Of a stretch of DNA of 8,540 bases, positions 1-7,158 are shown in pieces. The stretch lies in NCBI GenBank assembly GCA_934675575.1, contig CAKUQQ010000026.1, positions 1-8,540 of the forward strand, in the 5' to 3' direction. Origin of the DNA: an uncultured Muribaculaceae bacterium. GTDB lineage: Bacteria > Bacteroidota > Bacteroidia > Bacteroidales > Muribaculaceae. Each line of letters begins with the position of its first letter. Within the stretch, counting starts at the first letter, position 1. The notes under the pieces were generated by a model. That model made no database searches and had not been told where the DNA came from. It was given only the letters and a program-made list of their open reading frames with translations. The position numbers were made by a program, and so were the translations under genes.

Positions 1-25
1 GCAGTATGTCAATTTTATCAATCAT
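1..25 (-). CDS. possible first codons of a gene leaving the left edge
   Basis: An ATG on the minus strand at 23-25 opens a frame that stays open to the window edge (MIDKIDIL). It follows the pattern of the rest of the window, where each minus-strand gene is followed by a terminator and then an A/T-rich promoter region for the next gene. Only eight codons are visible, so no product can be named and the frame may be chance. A competing reading is the tail of a plus-strand gene entering from the left, since plus frame 2 is open to a TAA at 59-61. Confidence 0.2.
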
Positions 26-102
26 CGTCCAATTGGACAAATAAAATATTCACTGATTTAATTCAACCAACGAGTTAACGATTATATTATTGTTATACTC
101 TT

Positions 103-110
103 CAAAATTA
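103..110 (-). promoter_or_regulatory. possible -7 box for a gene to the left
   Basis: The minus strand reads TAATTTTG here, matching the Bacteroidales -7 consensus TAnnTTTG. No convincing TTG lies about 19 bases upstream, so the -33 element is missing. It would give a leader of about 70 bases to the ATG at 25. The surrounding 1-130 stretch is very A/T-rich, as promoter regions in these bacteria usually are. An 8-base match in A/T-rich DNA is weak evidence alone. Confidence 0.25.
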
Positions 111-164
111 ATGAAAGTTGTTGATATAGAGCACCCGAATGTGCGCTAAAATGACGCTTGGGCT

Positions 165-216
165 AAAATAAGAGCATAAAGCAAGCCTGCCAAACGCTGT
201 GCGGCTGGCAGGCTTG
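165..216 (-). terminator. rho-independent terminator after the 240-residue secreted protein
   Basis: An 11-bp perfect stem pairs 182-192 (CAAGCCTGCCA) with 206-216, around a 13-base loop. On the minus strand the hairpin is followed by a T-rich run (TTTATGCTCTTATTTTA). It lies about 40 bases past the stop codon at 257, the right place to end that transcript. The tail is interrupted, so it is probably moderate in strength. The plus-strand side (TGTGGTTTTG) is less T-rich. Confidence 0.75.
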
Positions 217-256
217 TGTGGTTTTGCCGGTGTAAATCAACGCAAATGGTGTGCTT

Positions 257-979
257 TTACTTGACAAGCACTTTGAGTGTGCTTGTGCCCGACTTCACGA
301 GATAGAGTCCGGCTGGCACGCTGATGGTGGCAGAGGTCGTGCCTACTATGCTTCCGGCGAGGTTGTAGATGCTGGCTGGTGCACTGACGGTGATTGTGCC
401 GTTGCCGCCAACGGCAGTGAACTTGCTGCCGGCTACAACGTCCTTGACTCCAGTGTTGGGCTTGTCGTAGAGGCGCAGGTTGCGAACCTTGATGACAGTG
501 CCTGCAGGATAGTAAAACGAAAGGAAGCACAGGTTGTTTTTCTCGCCGAAGTAGGGGTAGGCGGCGCGCTCGGCAGCCACATTGACTTTATAGGTCACAA
601 ATTCGTCAGAACTTGTGTGGTTGAGTGGGTTGGTGTAGATTTTTTGCGTGGGGTTGCCTCCTCCGTCGGCAAATACGAATCCGGCAGAGGTGAATTTTCC
701 GAACCACACTTGCAGCACGTTGGGTGTCGGGGTGCTGACGCAGCTGTATTCAAATGCAAGCGAGTCGGCATCGGTAGGAACGTCTTCTACAAACGGGTGA
801 GTGTAGGCGTTGAGCGGCGGTGCTGTCACACGATAGGTATAGGTGCCGGTTTCCACGTCGAGCGTGCAGCTGCCGTTGCCCACCAGATTTTCGTTGAGTG
901 TGAGTTGATACTCCTTGGCTTGCGTGCCGAAAATGCCGACCGAAGCCAGTGCGCAAATGATAAGTAGAAATTGTCTCAT
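257..979 (-). CDS. secreted protein with CBM-like N-terminal domain and C-terminal sorting-like tail
   Basis: A 240-residue exported protein of unknown function. Residues 1-21 form a signal peptide (hydrophobic FLLIICALASVGIF, cleavage likely after TQA). Residues about 25-175 look like a beta-sandwich, with ADSLAFEY at 71-78 and KVRNLRLYD near 164-172. The same landmarks occur at nearly the same positions in the N-terminal domain of the neighbouring 760-residue protein. After a short linker, residues about 185-240 are a small beta-rich tail with VPAGLYLVKS at 221-230 and a basic end (KVLVK), resembling Bacteroidetes type IX-like sorting domains. There is no catalytic domain between the two modules. 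It has its own promoter (1021-1051) and terminator and so is a single-gene unit. I infer a surface-attached or secreted glycan-binding role, from module resemblance only. The ATG at 979 directly precedes the signal peptide, which supports this start. Confidence 0.85.
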   Translation of the reverse strand: MRQFLLIICALASVGIFGTQAKEYQLTLNENLVGNGSCTLDVETGTYTYRVTAPPLNAYTHPFVEDVPTDADSLAFEYSCVSTPTPNVLQVWFGKFTSAGFVFADGGGNPTQKIYTNPLNHTSSDEFVTYKVNVAAERAAYPYFGEKNNLCFLSFYYPAGTVIKVRNLRLYDKPNTGVKDVVAGSKFTAVGGNGTITVSAPASIYNLAGSIVGTTSATISVPAGLYLVKSGTSTLKVLVK

Positions 980-1020
980 AGTTTTTTTGTTATGTTAATA
1001 AGTGAATAGTTGTTACGAAG

Positions 1021-1051
1021 CAAAGATAATGCTTTGTGCTTGAAAAGCAAT
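1021..1051 (-). promoter_or_regulatory. Bacteroidales-type promoter for the 240-residue secreted protein
   Basis: On the minus strand an ATTG -33 element (1048-1051) is separated by 19 bases from TATCTTTG (1021-1028). The latter matches the Bacteroidetes primary-sigma -7 consensus TAnnTTTG exactly. Transcription would start about 7 bases further on, giving a leader of roughly 35 bases to the ATG at 979. This is the only promoter in the window where both elements and the spacing match. Confidence 0.75.
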
Positions 1052-1090
1052 AGTTTGTGTGCGAAAAAAGTTTAGTCGTCGGCATGGCGC

Positions 1091-1135
1091 AAAAAAAAGC
1101 AGCCGCTTCTCGCACTATGTGAGAAACGGCTGCTT
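1091..1135 (-). terminator. strong rho-independent terminator after the DUF5722 gene
   Basis: A 9-bp perfect stem (AAGCAGCCG at 1097-1105 with 1127-1135) continues, after one mismatch, into a further 5-bp stem (1107-1111 with 1121-1125), with a 9-base loop. On the minus strand it runs straight into eight uninterrupted T residues (1091-1098). It lies about 30 bases past the stop at 1168 and separates this gene from the next promoter. Confidence 0.9.
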
Positions 1136-1167
1136 GATATGTGTGTGCTGATTGCTTGCCAAGGGGG

Positions 1168-3450
1168 TCAGCGAACAATCACTTTCTTGCTTTGCGAATC
1201 GCCTCTGACGATGTAGATGCCGGCTGGCACATTGACGTCAGTCGCAGTCTTGGCAACCAAAGTGCCGGTAAGTGTGTAGATGGCCACAGGCTTGTCGGTC
1301 TTGATAACGATTGCTCCTTGTGTGCCATAGACGTTGAGGGCAGATTTGTCTGTAGCAGGCTTGTCAACTGCGCCAATCACATTTTGGAAAATCTGATTCC
1401 AGCTTGCAATGCCGAGGGTTGACTTGTAGCCGTCGAACACAGAGTCTTCTTTCTCGGTTCCGGCTGCTTGCCAAACATACCACACTGGTTTTGGCTCTCC
1501 TGGGTGGTCGGCATCGTCGGGGTAGTAGCGCAAACCAATGCGGAGGCCGCCTTCTTCGCGGTTGTCTTGCCAATTGTGCCATTGCATGGCATCGATGCCT
1601 TTAAGTTTAGCAACCTTTTTCCAAGCCCAGCATGCGCCGGCGGCTTGAAGCTTGAGGTTTTTGGCGCTATATGAGGGCGAGTTGGTGCCTTGCTCAGAGA
1701 GGAAGAGCAGGCGTTTCTCTGTGCCTTTATATTTGTTAGCTGGATTCAGCGTCCAGTCGCTAATCACCTCAAGGTTTTTGAATGTGATGTAGCCAGTCTG
1801 GTCGATGTCGTAGGTGGAGTGAATGTCGTTTTTCCAGAATTCAGGTTTGGTCAAGTCTTCCGGATATGGGTGATAGGCCAGACCCCAGCGGAAATCGCCT
1901 TCACGCGAAGAGAACTGGTTGATGATTTCGAGCATTTTCTTTGTGGTGTAGCTGCTGCTACCTGAAACTGCCGTCCATGAGTGGGTGAACGAAGCCAAAA
2001 CCGATGCGTTTTGGTCGTATTGGCGCACGATGTTGTAAACAAGGCGCATTGACTTCATGTATGTATCCACGTAGCGTTGTATAGGCTGGCTGCCCATGTT
2101 GGTCCAGTAGTCACCCTGGTCAACCTCGTTGTGGAGAATCCAGTGATGGATACGGCCGTTTTTTGTGCGGCTATAGCGGTTGGCAAGGAATTCGATAGTG
2201 GCAGCGTAGGCCTCAACACCGTCGATAGTGCGGAAGTTTGGCATGGTGTAGGGACCAGAAGTGTATTCTGGGTGACGTATGTAGCCAGTGTATTTTGCGT
2301 CGCCACCACTTGGTGTGACGAGCAGAATTACTGAAACCAAGGCATTGTTTGTTTGGCAATACTTGAATGTCTGGTCGAGCGATTGAATGGTGCTGCGGTT
2401 CATATAGTAGGTCTTGCCGCCATAAGAGTATTTCAGATAAGAGTTGTTTGGCGTGACAGACACAAGGCTATTGAGAACCAGGTTGACTGTTACACTTCCA
2501 ATGCCGAGCTTGCTCAAGTCTTCTTTATTTGCGCCCATATAGAAACCGCCAAGGCCTTTCTTTGTGGTCAGCACTCCGGGTTCTGGCGAGTTGAGCGGCG
2601 TTACGTCGTCGGCATAGCGTGCACTCGACACGAGTGAGTCTTTGCCGTTGGTGCAGTCAACGATGGCCCACTTTGAGAGCAGACGGTCGTATTTTGTGTA
2701 GGAACCGTGCTCGCAGTAGCGTGGCAGGGTGATACTGAAATCTTTGTCGGTGATGTCGGTGCGATATTCAAAATTCGTTTCTTCGGTGACGTCGGTGTAA
2801 GGCGGCACTTCAACCAAGGCATATTTGCGGCCATCTTTCTCGCAAGTGCCGGCTATGGTCACATTGTCGGCTTGTACTGTCACGGAATTGACGAGCGAGT
2901 TGTACATGCGTTTTGTGTAGGTGTTGATGTGGCGCGCAATGAGGCTTTTCTGAGCTGGTGTGAGCGACATGTCCTCCACGTTGATGTAGAGGTTGCGCAA
3001 CTGAACTGTGACGCCCACTTTGTTGCCGAGGTCGAAGCGCAGATAGTTGCCGGCGTGAGTCCAGTCAAACTTTTCCTTTGCCTCTTTGAGGCTGATGCTG
3101 ACTTTAGTCCACACATCAGTTTTCTTGATGAGGTCGGGAAAGTGCTGTGAGCGTTCCTCGCTTATGGGCTCGCAATAGAACAGCTGAAAGTCGTCGAGGT
3201 CTTGGCTTGCCTTGTACTCAAACGTGAGCGAGTCGGCGCTCTCGTCTAATTCGGCAGGCAGCGCACTTGTGAAGAAATAAGGGTCAGTGCCAGTGGTGAC
3301 TATGGTGTAGTCGCCAGTGTTGGCATCTTGCGTTACTGTGACCATGTTGATTGTCCTTGTTTTGTCAATGGTCAGACCCACAGCGTGAGCTGGAATTGAC
3401 AATGCCAAGAAGCACAGCAGAATTAAAAAATGAGTAGTTTTTTTTAACAT
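1168..3450 (-). CDS. secreted DUF5722 protein, probable clan GH-A-type glycoside hydrolase
   Basis: A 760-residue exported protein, recognised as DUF5722 from its pattern of conserved motifs. Residues 1-23 are a signal peptide ending in AHA. Residues about 25-160 form a beta-rich CBM-like domain with ADSLTFEY at 72-79 and LRNLYI at 151-156. A linker region follows to about 290. The core, about 295-660, reads as a TIM barrel: KGLGGFYMG near 298, an Asn-Glu pair at 441-442 (ILHNEVD), AYHPYP at 525-530 and a second glutamate at 586 (LFLSEQG). In GH-A enzymes such glutamates are the acid/base and the nucleophile. The final 60 residues match the tail of the 240-residue neighbour, with VPAGIYIVRG at 741-750. 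The protein is presumably exported to the surface to cut a glycan; the substrate is unknown. It has its own terminator and a probable promoter. The DUF5722 assignment is confident; the enzymatic role is inferred. Confidence 0.9.
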   Translation of the reverse strand: MLKKTTHFLILLCFLALSIPAHAVGLTIDKTRTINMVTVTQDANTGDYTIVTTGTDPYFFTSALPAELDESADSLTFEYKASQDLDDFQLFYCEPISEERSQHFPDLIKKTDVWTKVSISLKEAKEKFDWTHAGNYLRFDLGNKVGVTVQLRNLYINVEDMSLTPAQKSLIARHINTYTKRMYNSLVNSVTVQADNVTIAGTCEKDGRKYALVEVPPYTDVTEETNFEYRTDITDKDFSITLPRYCEHGSYTKYDRLLSKWAIVDCTNGKDSLVSSARYADDVTPLNSPEPGVLTTKKGLGGFYMGANKEDLSKLGIGSVTVNLVLNSLVSVTPNNSYLKYSYGGKTYYMNRSTIQSLDQTFKYCQTNNALVSVILLVTPSGGDAKYTGYIRHPEYTSGPYTMPNFRTIDGVEAYAATIEFLANRYSRTKNGRIHHWILHNEVDQGDYWTNMGSQPIQRYVDTYMKSMRLVYNIVRQYDQNASVLASFTHSWTAVSGSSSYTTKKMLEIINQFSSREGDFRWGLAYHPYPEDLTKPEFWKNDIHSTYDIDQTGYITFKNLEVISDWTLNPANKYKGTEKRLLFLSEQGTNSPSYSAKNLKLQAAGACWAWKKVAKLKGIDAMQWHNWQDNREEGGLRIGLRYYPDDADHPGEPKPVWYVWQAAGTEKEDSVFDGYKSTLGIASWNQIFQNVIGAVDKPATDKSALNVYGTQGAIVIKTDKPVAIYTLTGTLVAKTATDVNVPAGIYIVRGDSQSKKVIVR

Positions 3451-3486
3451 TGTTGAGATTTATATTAGTGTCATTATAATTACTTA

Positions 3487-3494
3487 CAAATATA
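3487..3494 (-). promoter_or_regulatory. -7 promoter box for the DUF5722 gene
   Basis: The minus strand reads TATATTTG, an exact match to TAnnTTTG, 36 bases before the ATG at 3450. The predicted leader is about 30 bases and A/T-rich, with no Shine-Dalgarno sequence. I see no TTG at the expected -33 distance, so the promoter may be weak or need an activator, as is common for glycan-use genes. Confidence 0.55.
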
Positions 3495-3540
3495 ACTGAA
3501 ATTTTAGAAATATGGGCATTGGCGTGGCATTATGCACGCT

Positions 3541-3587
3541 AAAAAACAAGTGCCGGCGGTCTTTCTGCACAAGAAAAGACCGCCGGC
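3541..3587 (-). terminator. strong rho-independent terminator after fcl
   Basis: A 13-bp G/C-rich stem pairs 3552-3564 (GCCGGCGGTCTTT) with 3575-3587, around a 10-base loop. On the minus strand it is followed by ACTTG and six T residues (3541-3546). It lies about 40 bases past the fcl stop and closes the gmd-fcl unit before the DUF5722 promoter. Confidence 0.9.
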
Positions 3588-3627
3588 TGATGCAATATGC
3601 TGCGGCATTGCAATGCCGCTAATGAAA

Positions 3628-4791
3628 TCAGTGGGTGAGATACCACTTGTAGAGGGCTGGAACGCCGTCTTCAAGCTCCATGCTGTGATGCCAGCCGAGT
3701 TTGTGCAGCTTCGACACGTCGATGAGCTTGCGCGGAGTGCCATCGGGCTTCGAGGGGTCGAAGTTGATGGTGCCCTCAAATCCCACGGCTTTGGCTGCCA
3801 GCTGCGACAACTCGCGAATTGTCAGCTCCTTGCCAGTGCCCACATTGATGTGGCAGTTGCGTATTTCGCCAAGTTGCGGCAATGCGCCGCCACGGCCTGT
3901 GGAGGTGTTGCGGTCGATGCGTCCGCCTGTGGTTGCGCCATAGAAGACCGATGAGTATTTCTCTATGCCTATGATGTCTTTGAAATCCACATTGAGCAGC
4001 ACATGCACGCTGGCGTCGGCCATGTCCTCGCTCCACAAAAACTCGCGCAGAGGCGTGCCGGTGCCCCACAGGTTCACTTGATTGTCGGCAATGCCAAACG
4101 AAGCCAGCACGTTAAGTATGTCGGCCTGCGACGCGTTGCCGTCAATGCCCTTGACGGGGCGTTTGGCCATGTCGGCGCGTATGGCGTCCCAGTTGGCGCA
4201 GTGTATGAGCTTGGCAAGATGAATCTTGCGAATCATGGCCGGCAGCACATGGCTGTTTTCGAGGTGGAAATTGTCGTTTGGTCCATAGAGGTTGGTGGGC
4301 ATGACGGCAATGTAGTTGGTGCCGTATTGCAAGTTGTAGCTCTCGCACATTTTCAAGCCCGCTATTTTGGCTATGGCATATTCTTCGTTGGTGTATTCGA
4401 GCGGCGAGGTGAGCAGGGCGTCTTCTTTCATGGGCTGTGGTGCATTTTTGGGGTAGATGCACGTGGAGCCAAGGAAGAGCAGCTTTTTCACTCCGTGGGC
4501 ATAGCTCTCGCTAATCACGTTGCACTGCATTTTCATATTTTGCATGATGAAGTCGGCGCGATAGAGCGAGTTGGCCATGATGCCGCCCACATAGGCGGCT
4601 GCCAGAACCACGGCATCGGGTTTCTCGGTGTCGAAAAACTGGCGCACTGCCACCTGGTCGGTGAGATCGAGTTGGGCGTGGGTGCGACCCACGAGGTTGT
4701 TGTAGCCTTTAGATTTCAGATTGTTCCAAATGGCAGAGCCTACCAGTCCGTGGTGTCCTGCCACATAGATTTTTGAATTTTTATCAAGCAT
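3628..4791 (-). CDS. fcl: GDP-L-fucose synthase
   Basis: Epimerase/reductase that converts GDP-4-keto-6-deoxy-D-mannose to GDP-L-fucose with NADPH, the last step of de novo GDP-fucose synthesis in the cytoplasm. It is an extended SDR protein of 387 residues. The Rossmann motif is GHHGLVG at 12-18. The catalytic set known from E. coli GMER is complete: Ser109 and Cys111 in GSTCIYP, Tyr138 and Lys142 in EEYAIAK, and His181 in NSHVLP. SKPDGTPRK lies near 347-355. It is about 65 residues longer than the 321-residue E. coli enzyme. The extra sequence is mainly at about 195-238 and 270-312, inside the substrate-binding half, and I believe this is usual for Bacteroidetes homologues. It starts 21 bases after gmd on the same strand, so the two are almost certainly cotranscribed. 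AAGG lies just ahead of the ATG. A strong terminator follows. Also known as wcaG. Confidence 0.96.
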   Translation of the reverse strand: MLDKNSKIYVAGHHGLVGSAIWNNLKSKGYNNLVGRTHAQLDLTDQVAVRQFFDTEKPDAVVLAAAYVGGIMANSLYRADFIMQNMKMQCNVISESYAHGVKKLLFLGSTCIYPKNAPQPMKEDALLTSPLEYTNEEYAIAKIAGLKMCESYNLQYGTNYIAVMPTNLYGPNDNFHLENSHVLPAMIRKIHLAKLIHCANWDAIRADMAKRPVKGIDGNASQADILNVLASFGIADNQVNLWGTGTPLREFLWSEDMADASVHVLLNVDFKDIIGIEKYSSVFYGATTGGRIDRNTSTGRGGALPQLGEIRNCHINVGTGKELTIRELSQLAAKAVGFEGTINFDPSKPDGTPRKLIDVSKLHKLGWHHSMELEDGVPALYKWYLTH

Positions 4792-4812
4792 AACCTTAAA
4801 ATATGTGTAATT

Positions 4813-5913
4813 TTACTTTACGATGCCTTTTTCGAGATATTCCTCAAGGTTGGTGCGCACTTGTTCGCCGGCACGCTCCATTGCCACTTGCTCCATGTCG
4901 TGGTCAACCATGATTTTCACGAGTTTCTCAAAAGGCGTTTTGTTTGGATTCCAGCCAAGTTCGGCGCGGGCCTTGGTGGGGTCGCCCCACAGGTTCACCA
5001 CGTCGGTTGGGCGGTAGAAGTCTGGCGACACCTCAACGAGCACTTTGCCGGTGCTCTTGTCAATGCCTTTTTCGTTGATGCCCTCGCCCTGCCACTCAAG
5101 CTCTATGCCCACATAGTGAAAGGCAAGGGTGCAGAATTCTCTCACGGAGTGCTGCACACCGGTGGCAATCACGAAGTCTTCGGGCGTGTGGTGCTGCAAA
5201 ATGAGCCACATGCACTCCACATAGTCGCGCGCATAGCCCCAGTCGCGGAGCGATGACAGGTTGCCGAGAAGCAGCTTTTGCTGTTTGCCCTGCTTGATGC
5301 GTGCTGCGGCGAGTGTGATTTTGCGTGTCACGAAAGTCTCGCCACGGCGCTCGCTCTCGTGGTTGAACAGAATGCCTGAGCAGCAAAACATGTTGTAGGC
5401 GTCGCGGTATTCGCGCACTATCCAGTAGCCGTAGAGCTTGGCCACGGCATAGGGACTGTAGGGGTGAAACGGCGTGTTCTCGTTTTGCGGCACTTCTTCC
5501 ACCTTGCCATAAAGTTCAGAGGTTGAAGCCTGATAGATGCGGCAGGTGTTGGTCAAGCCGCATTGGCGCACGGCTTCGAGCACTCGCAGCACACCGGTGG
5601 CATCAACGTCGGCGGTGAATTCAGGCGAGTCGAAGCTGACTTGCACATGGCTTTGTGCCGCGAGGTTATAGACCTCGTCGGGCTTCACGCGGTTCATCAC
5701 CTGAATGAGGCTGGTGGAGTCGGAGAGGTCGGCATAGTGCAGGTGAAAGTCGGGGAGACCTTCGAGGTGGGCTATGCGTGCCCTGAAATCGGTGGAAGAA
5801 CGGCGTATGGTGCCGTGCACGTCATATCCCTTTGACAGGAGCAACTCGGCCAAATAAGAACCGTCTTGACCGGTTATGCCGGTGATGAGAGCAGTTTTTT
5901 TATTGTTGTTCAT
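4813..5913 (-). CDS. gmd: GDP-mannose 4,6-dehydratase
   Basis: Converts GDP-D-mannose to GDP-4-keto-6-deoxy-D-mannose, the first committed step to GDP-L-fucose and related deoxysugars. It is an extended SDR of 366 residues, close to the family norm. It has the nucleotide-binding motif [11 protein letters not shown] at 11-21 and NLAAQSHV near 83-90. The catalytic residues lie in ASTSELYG (Thr131, Glu133) and SPYAVAK (Tyr155, Lys159). The conserved blocks [29 protein letters not shown] and [15 protein letters not shown] are all present. No key residue is missing. It is the first gene of a two-gene unit with fcl, which uses its product directly. A -7 box at 5939-5946 lies just upstream, so the pair can be transcribed apart from the acyltransferase gene 84 bases before it. 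The ATG at 5913 fits the start of the Rossmann fold. Confidence 0.97.
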   Translation of the reverse strand: MNNNKKTALITGITGQDGSYLAELLLSKGYDVHGTIRRSSTDFRARIAHLEGLPDFHLHYADLSDSTSLIQVMNRVKPDEVYNLAAQSHVQVSFDSPEFTADVDATGVLRVLEAVRQCGLTNTCRIYQASTSELYGKVEEVPQNENTPFHPYSPYAVAKLYGYWIVREYRDAYNMFCCSGILFNHESERRGETFVTRKITLAAARIKQGKQQKLLLGNLSSLRDWGYARDYVECMWLILQHHTPEDFVIATGVQHSVREFCTLAFHYVGIELEWQGEGINEKGIDKSTGKVLVEVSPDFYRPTDVVNLWGDPTKARAELGWNPNKTPFEKLVKIMVDHDMEQVAMERAGEQVRTNLEEYLEKGIVK

Positions 5914-5938
5914 CTTTTAATCGTTAAATAATTGAGTG

Positions 5939-5946
5939 CAAAGTTA
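5939..5946 (-). promoter_or_regulatory. -7 promoter box for gmd-fcl
   Basis: The minus strand reads TAACTTTG followed by CA, matching TAnnTTTG. Transcription would start about 7 bases on, leaving a leader of roughly 20 bases before the gmd ATG at 5913. No clear TTG sits at -33. The region just upstream instead carries two direct copies of TGGCTTGC (plus strand, 5969-5976 and 5988-5995). I see no hairpin terminator between the acyltransferase stop and this box, so read-through from upstream is also possible. Confidence 0.6.
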
Positions 5947-5997
5947 CTATTTTTTGTGGTTTGGTCGATGGCTTGCAGCGAAGTAATTGGCTTGCCG

Positions 5998-7083
5998 TCA
6001 CTTTAGCGGCTGACCTATGAGCACAAATGCCAGCGGCTTGCTGAGCTTGATGACGCGCAGCACAAACAGCGTGACGGCAACAACACAAAATGCCACGCCG
6101 GCTGCAACCACGAGCAGCGGCACGTTGGCAAGCCCAAGCTGCTGCATGGGCTCTTGTAGCGCCGTGAGTGGAAACAGAAAGAAGTAGTGGCACAGATATA
6201 TGCCGAGGCTCTCATGCCCCAGATAGTCGAAATAACGAGCCACCGCCGACGGTTTGCTGGCTTGGTGAAACTCAGCGTTGCTCCACGGCTCGACGAGGGC
6301 AATGGCTATGATGATTAGTGCAAACTGCATTATGGGGCGTGTGGCAAACACGCACATGCGCGGCAACCAGGGCAAGTCCCACGGATAGACCACAGAATAC
6401 CAGAATGAGCCAAAAACGATTATGGCGGCCGTGAGCCACCACTGGTTGTGGCACATACGCTGGAATGTGTCTTTGTGCTTGCGCGTGAACACGCCTATCA
6501 TGAATATGGGGAAGAACTGTGCCAGCAGCCCAAAGCCGGCAAGGTCGAAATTGGCATCTTCGTCGGCAAAGCAGACAGCCAGTGCCACGAGCACGGCATA
6601 CACGAGCAGCGTGACCACGGCTTGCAGCCAGAACTTGCGTAGGCGTGACAGCACTGCGCTTAGCGGATAGTAGATGATGAACATCTCAAACAGGCAAAGC
6701 GTGAACCAGTAGCCGTCTTTCCAGTAGGCGCGGTAGAGGTCGGGCAAGTTGTCGCTCAGCGGCGAGAGCAGGTGGCTGTGCGGAAAATAGAGCACCCATA
6801 GGGCCGACATGGCAAAAAACGGTATCATCAGCTGGCAAAAGCGTTTTTTGAGCTTTGGGGCGGCAAATGTGCTGCCGGCAGAGCACTTGTAGGTGAGATA
6901 GCCGCTGATGAAGAAGAATATGGGCATGTGGGTCTCGGCAATGAGCTTGAAGAGAAATGCCGCGTCGATTTTGCGTATGCACATGGTGAGCACATGACCC
7001 ATCACCACAAGGAATATGGCTATGCCTTTGAGCAGGTCGAAATATTCGATGCGGTGGTTGGCAATAGGTGTTGTTTGTTGCAT
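5998..7083 (-). CDS. membrane acyltransferase family 3 protein
   Basis: An integral inner-membrane protein of 361 residues in the acyltransferase_3 family (OatA/WecH/NodX-like), which moves acetyl or other acyl groups onto extracytoplasmic glycans. The N-terminus has the family signature: FDLLKGIAIFLVVMGHV, with Asp16 and His30, the likely catalytic histidine. A second block, ETHMPIFFFISGYL, carries His52. About ten hydrophobic segments follow, ending in a basic tail. I start it at the ATG at 7083 because the frame upstream has only a TTG at 7120-7122, and that codon lies inside the predicted -7 box. With gmd-fcl next on the same strand, it may acylate a fucosylated surface glycan, but the acceptor is not known and the link is positional. 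It could equally modify an unrelated polysaccharide. Confidence 0.88.
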   Translation of the reverse strand: MQQTTPIANHRIEYFDLLKGIAIFLVVMGHVLTMCIRKIDAAFLFKLIAETHMPIFFFISGYLTYKCSAGSTFAAPKLKKRFCQLMIPFFAMSALWVLYFPHSHLLSPLSDNLPDLYRAYWKDGYWFTLCLFEMFIIYYPLSAVLSRLRKFWLQAVVTLLVYAVLVALAVCFADEDANFDLAGFGLLAQFFPIFMIGVFTRKHKDTFQRMCHNQWWLTAAIIVFGSFWYSVVYPWDLPWLPRMCVFATRPIMQFALIIIAIALVEPWSNAEFHQASKPSAVARYFDYLGHESLGIYLCHYFFLFPLTALQEPMQQLGLANVPLLVVAAGVAFCVVAVTLFVLRVIKLSKPLAFVLIGQPLK

Positions 7084-7119
7084 TTTGCTGTTTATAGTTT
7101 GTTTTTCGTATATGAAAAA

Positions 7120-7127
7120 CAAAAATA
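7120..7127 (-). promoter_or_regulatory. -7 promoter box for the acyltransferase gene
   Basis: The minus strand reads TATTTTTG, an exact TAnnTTTG match 36 bases before the ATG at 7083. That distance is the same as at the DUF5722 gene. No good -33 element is present. A G/C-rich palindrome at 7159-7172 is centred about 42 bases upstream of the box. This placement settles the start choice, because the earlier TTG codon would fall inside the promoter. Confidence 0.55.
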
Positions 7128-7158
7128 CATAAATTTGTGTAAATTGCTATGGAAATTC

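Noticed and set aside
2..61. Plus-strand tail open from the left edge to TAA at 59-61 (ending FINHRPIGQIKYSLI), faintly like the end of a transposase
   Set aside because: Nineteen residues are too few to identify a family. No terminal inverted repeat or clear plus-strand terminator supports an insertion sequence here.
145..169. Direct repeat GCTAAAAT at 145-152 and 162-169
   Set aside because: Only two short A/T-rich copies with no regular array; no CRISPR or other repeat array is present anywhere in the window.
251..967. Long plus-strand open frame (238 codons) opposite the 240-residue secreted protein
   Set aside because: It is the mirror of a real gene with a signal peptide, promoter and terminator on the other strand. 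Its translation has no recognisable domain.
4003..4776. Long plus-strand open frame (257 codons) opposite fcl
   Set aside because: The minus strand encodes a complete GDP-fucose synthase with all catalytic residues. The antisense translation is a valine- and glycine-rich shadow of that coding sequence.
5924..6193. Short minus-strand frames overlapping the end of the acyltransferase gene
   Set aside because: They are out of frame with the acyltransferase, which explains the sequence fully, and their histidine/arginine/serine-rich translations are typical of shifted frames.
7083..7122. Longer acyltransferase start at the TTG codon at 7120-7122
   Set aside because: That TTG lies inside the predicted -7 box, and the extra 13 residues precede the conserved N-terminus. 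The ATG at 7081-7083 is the better start.
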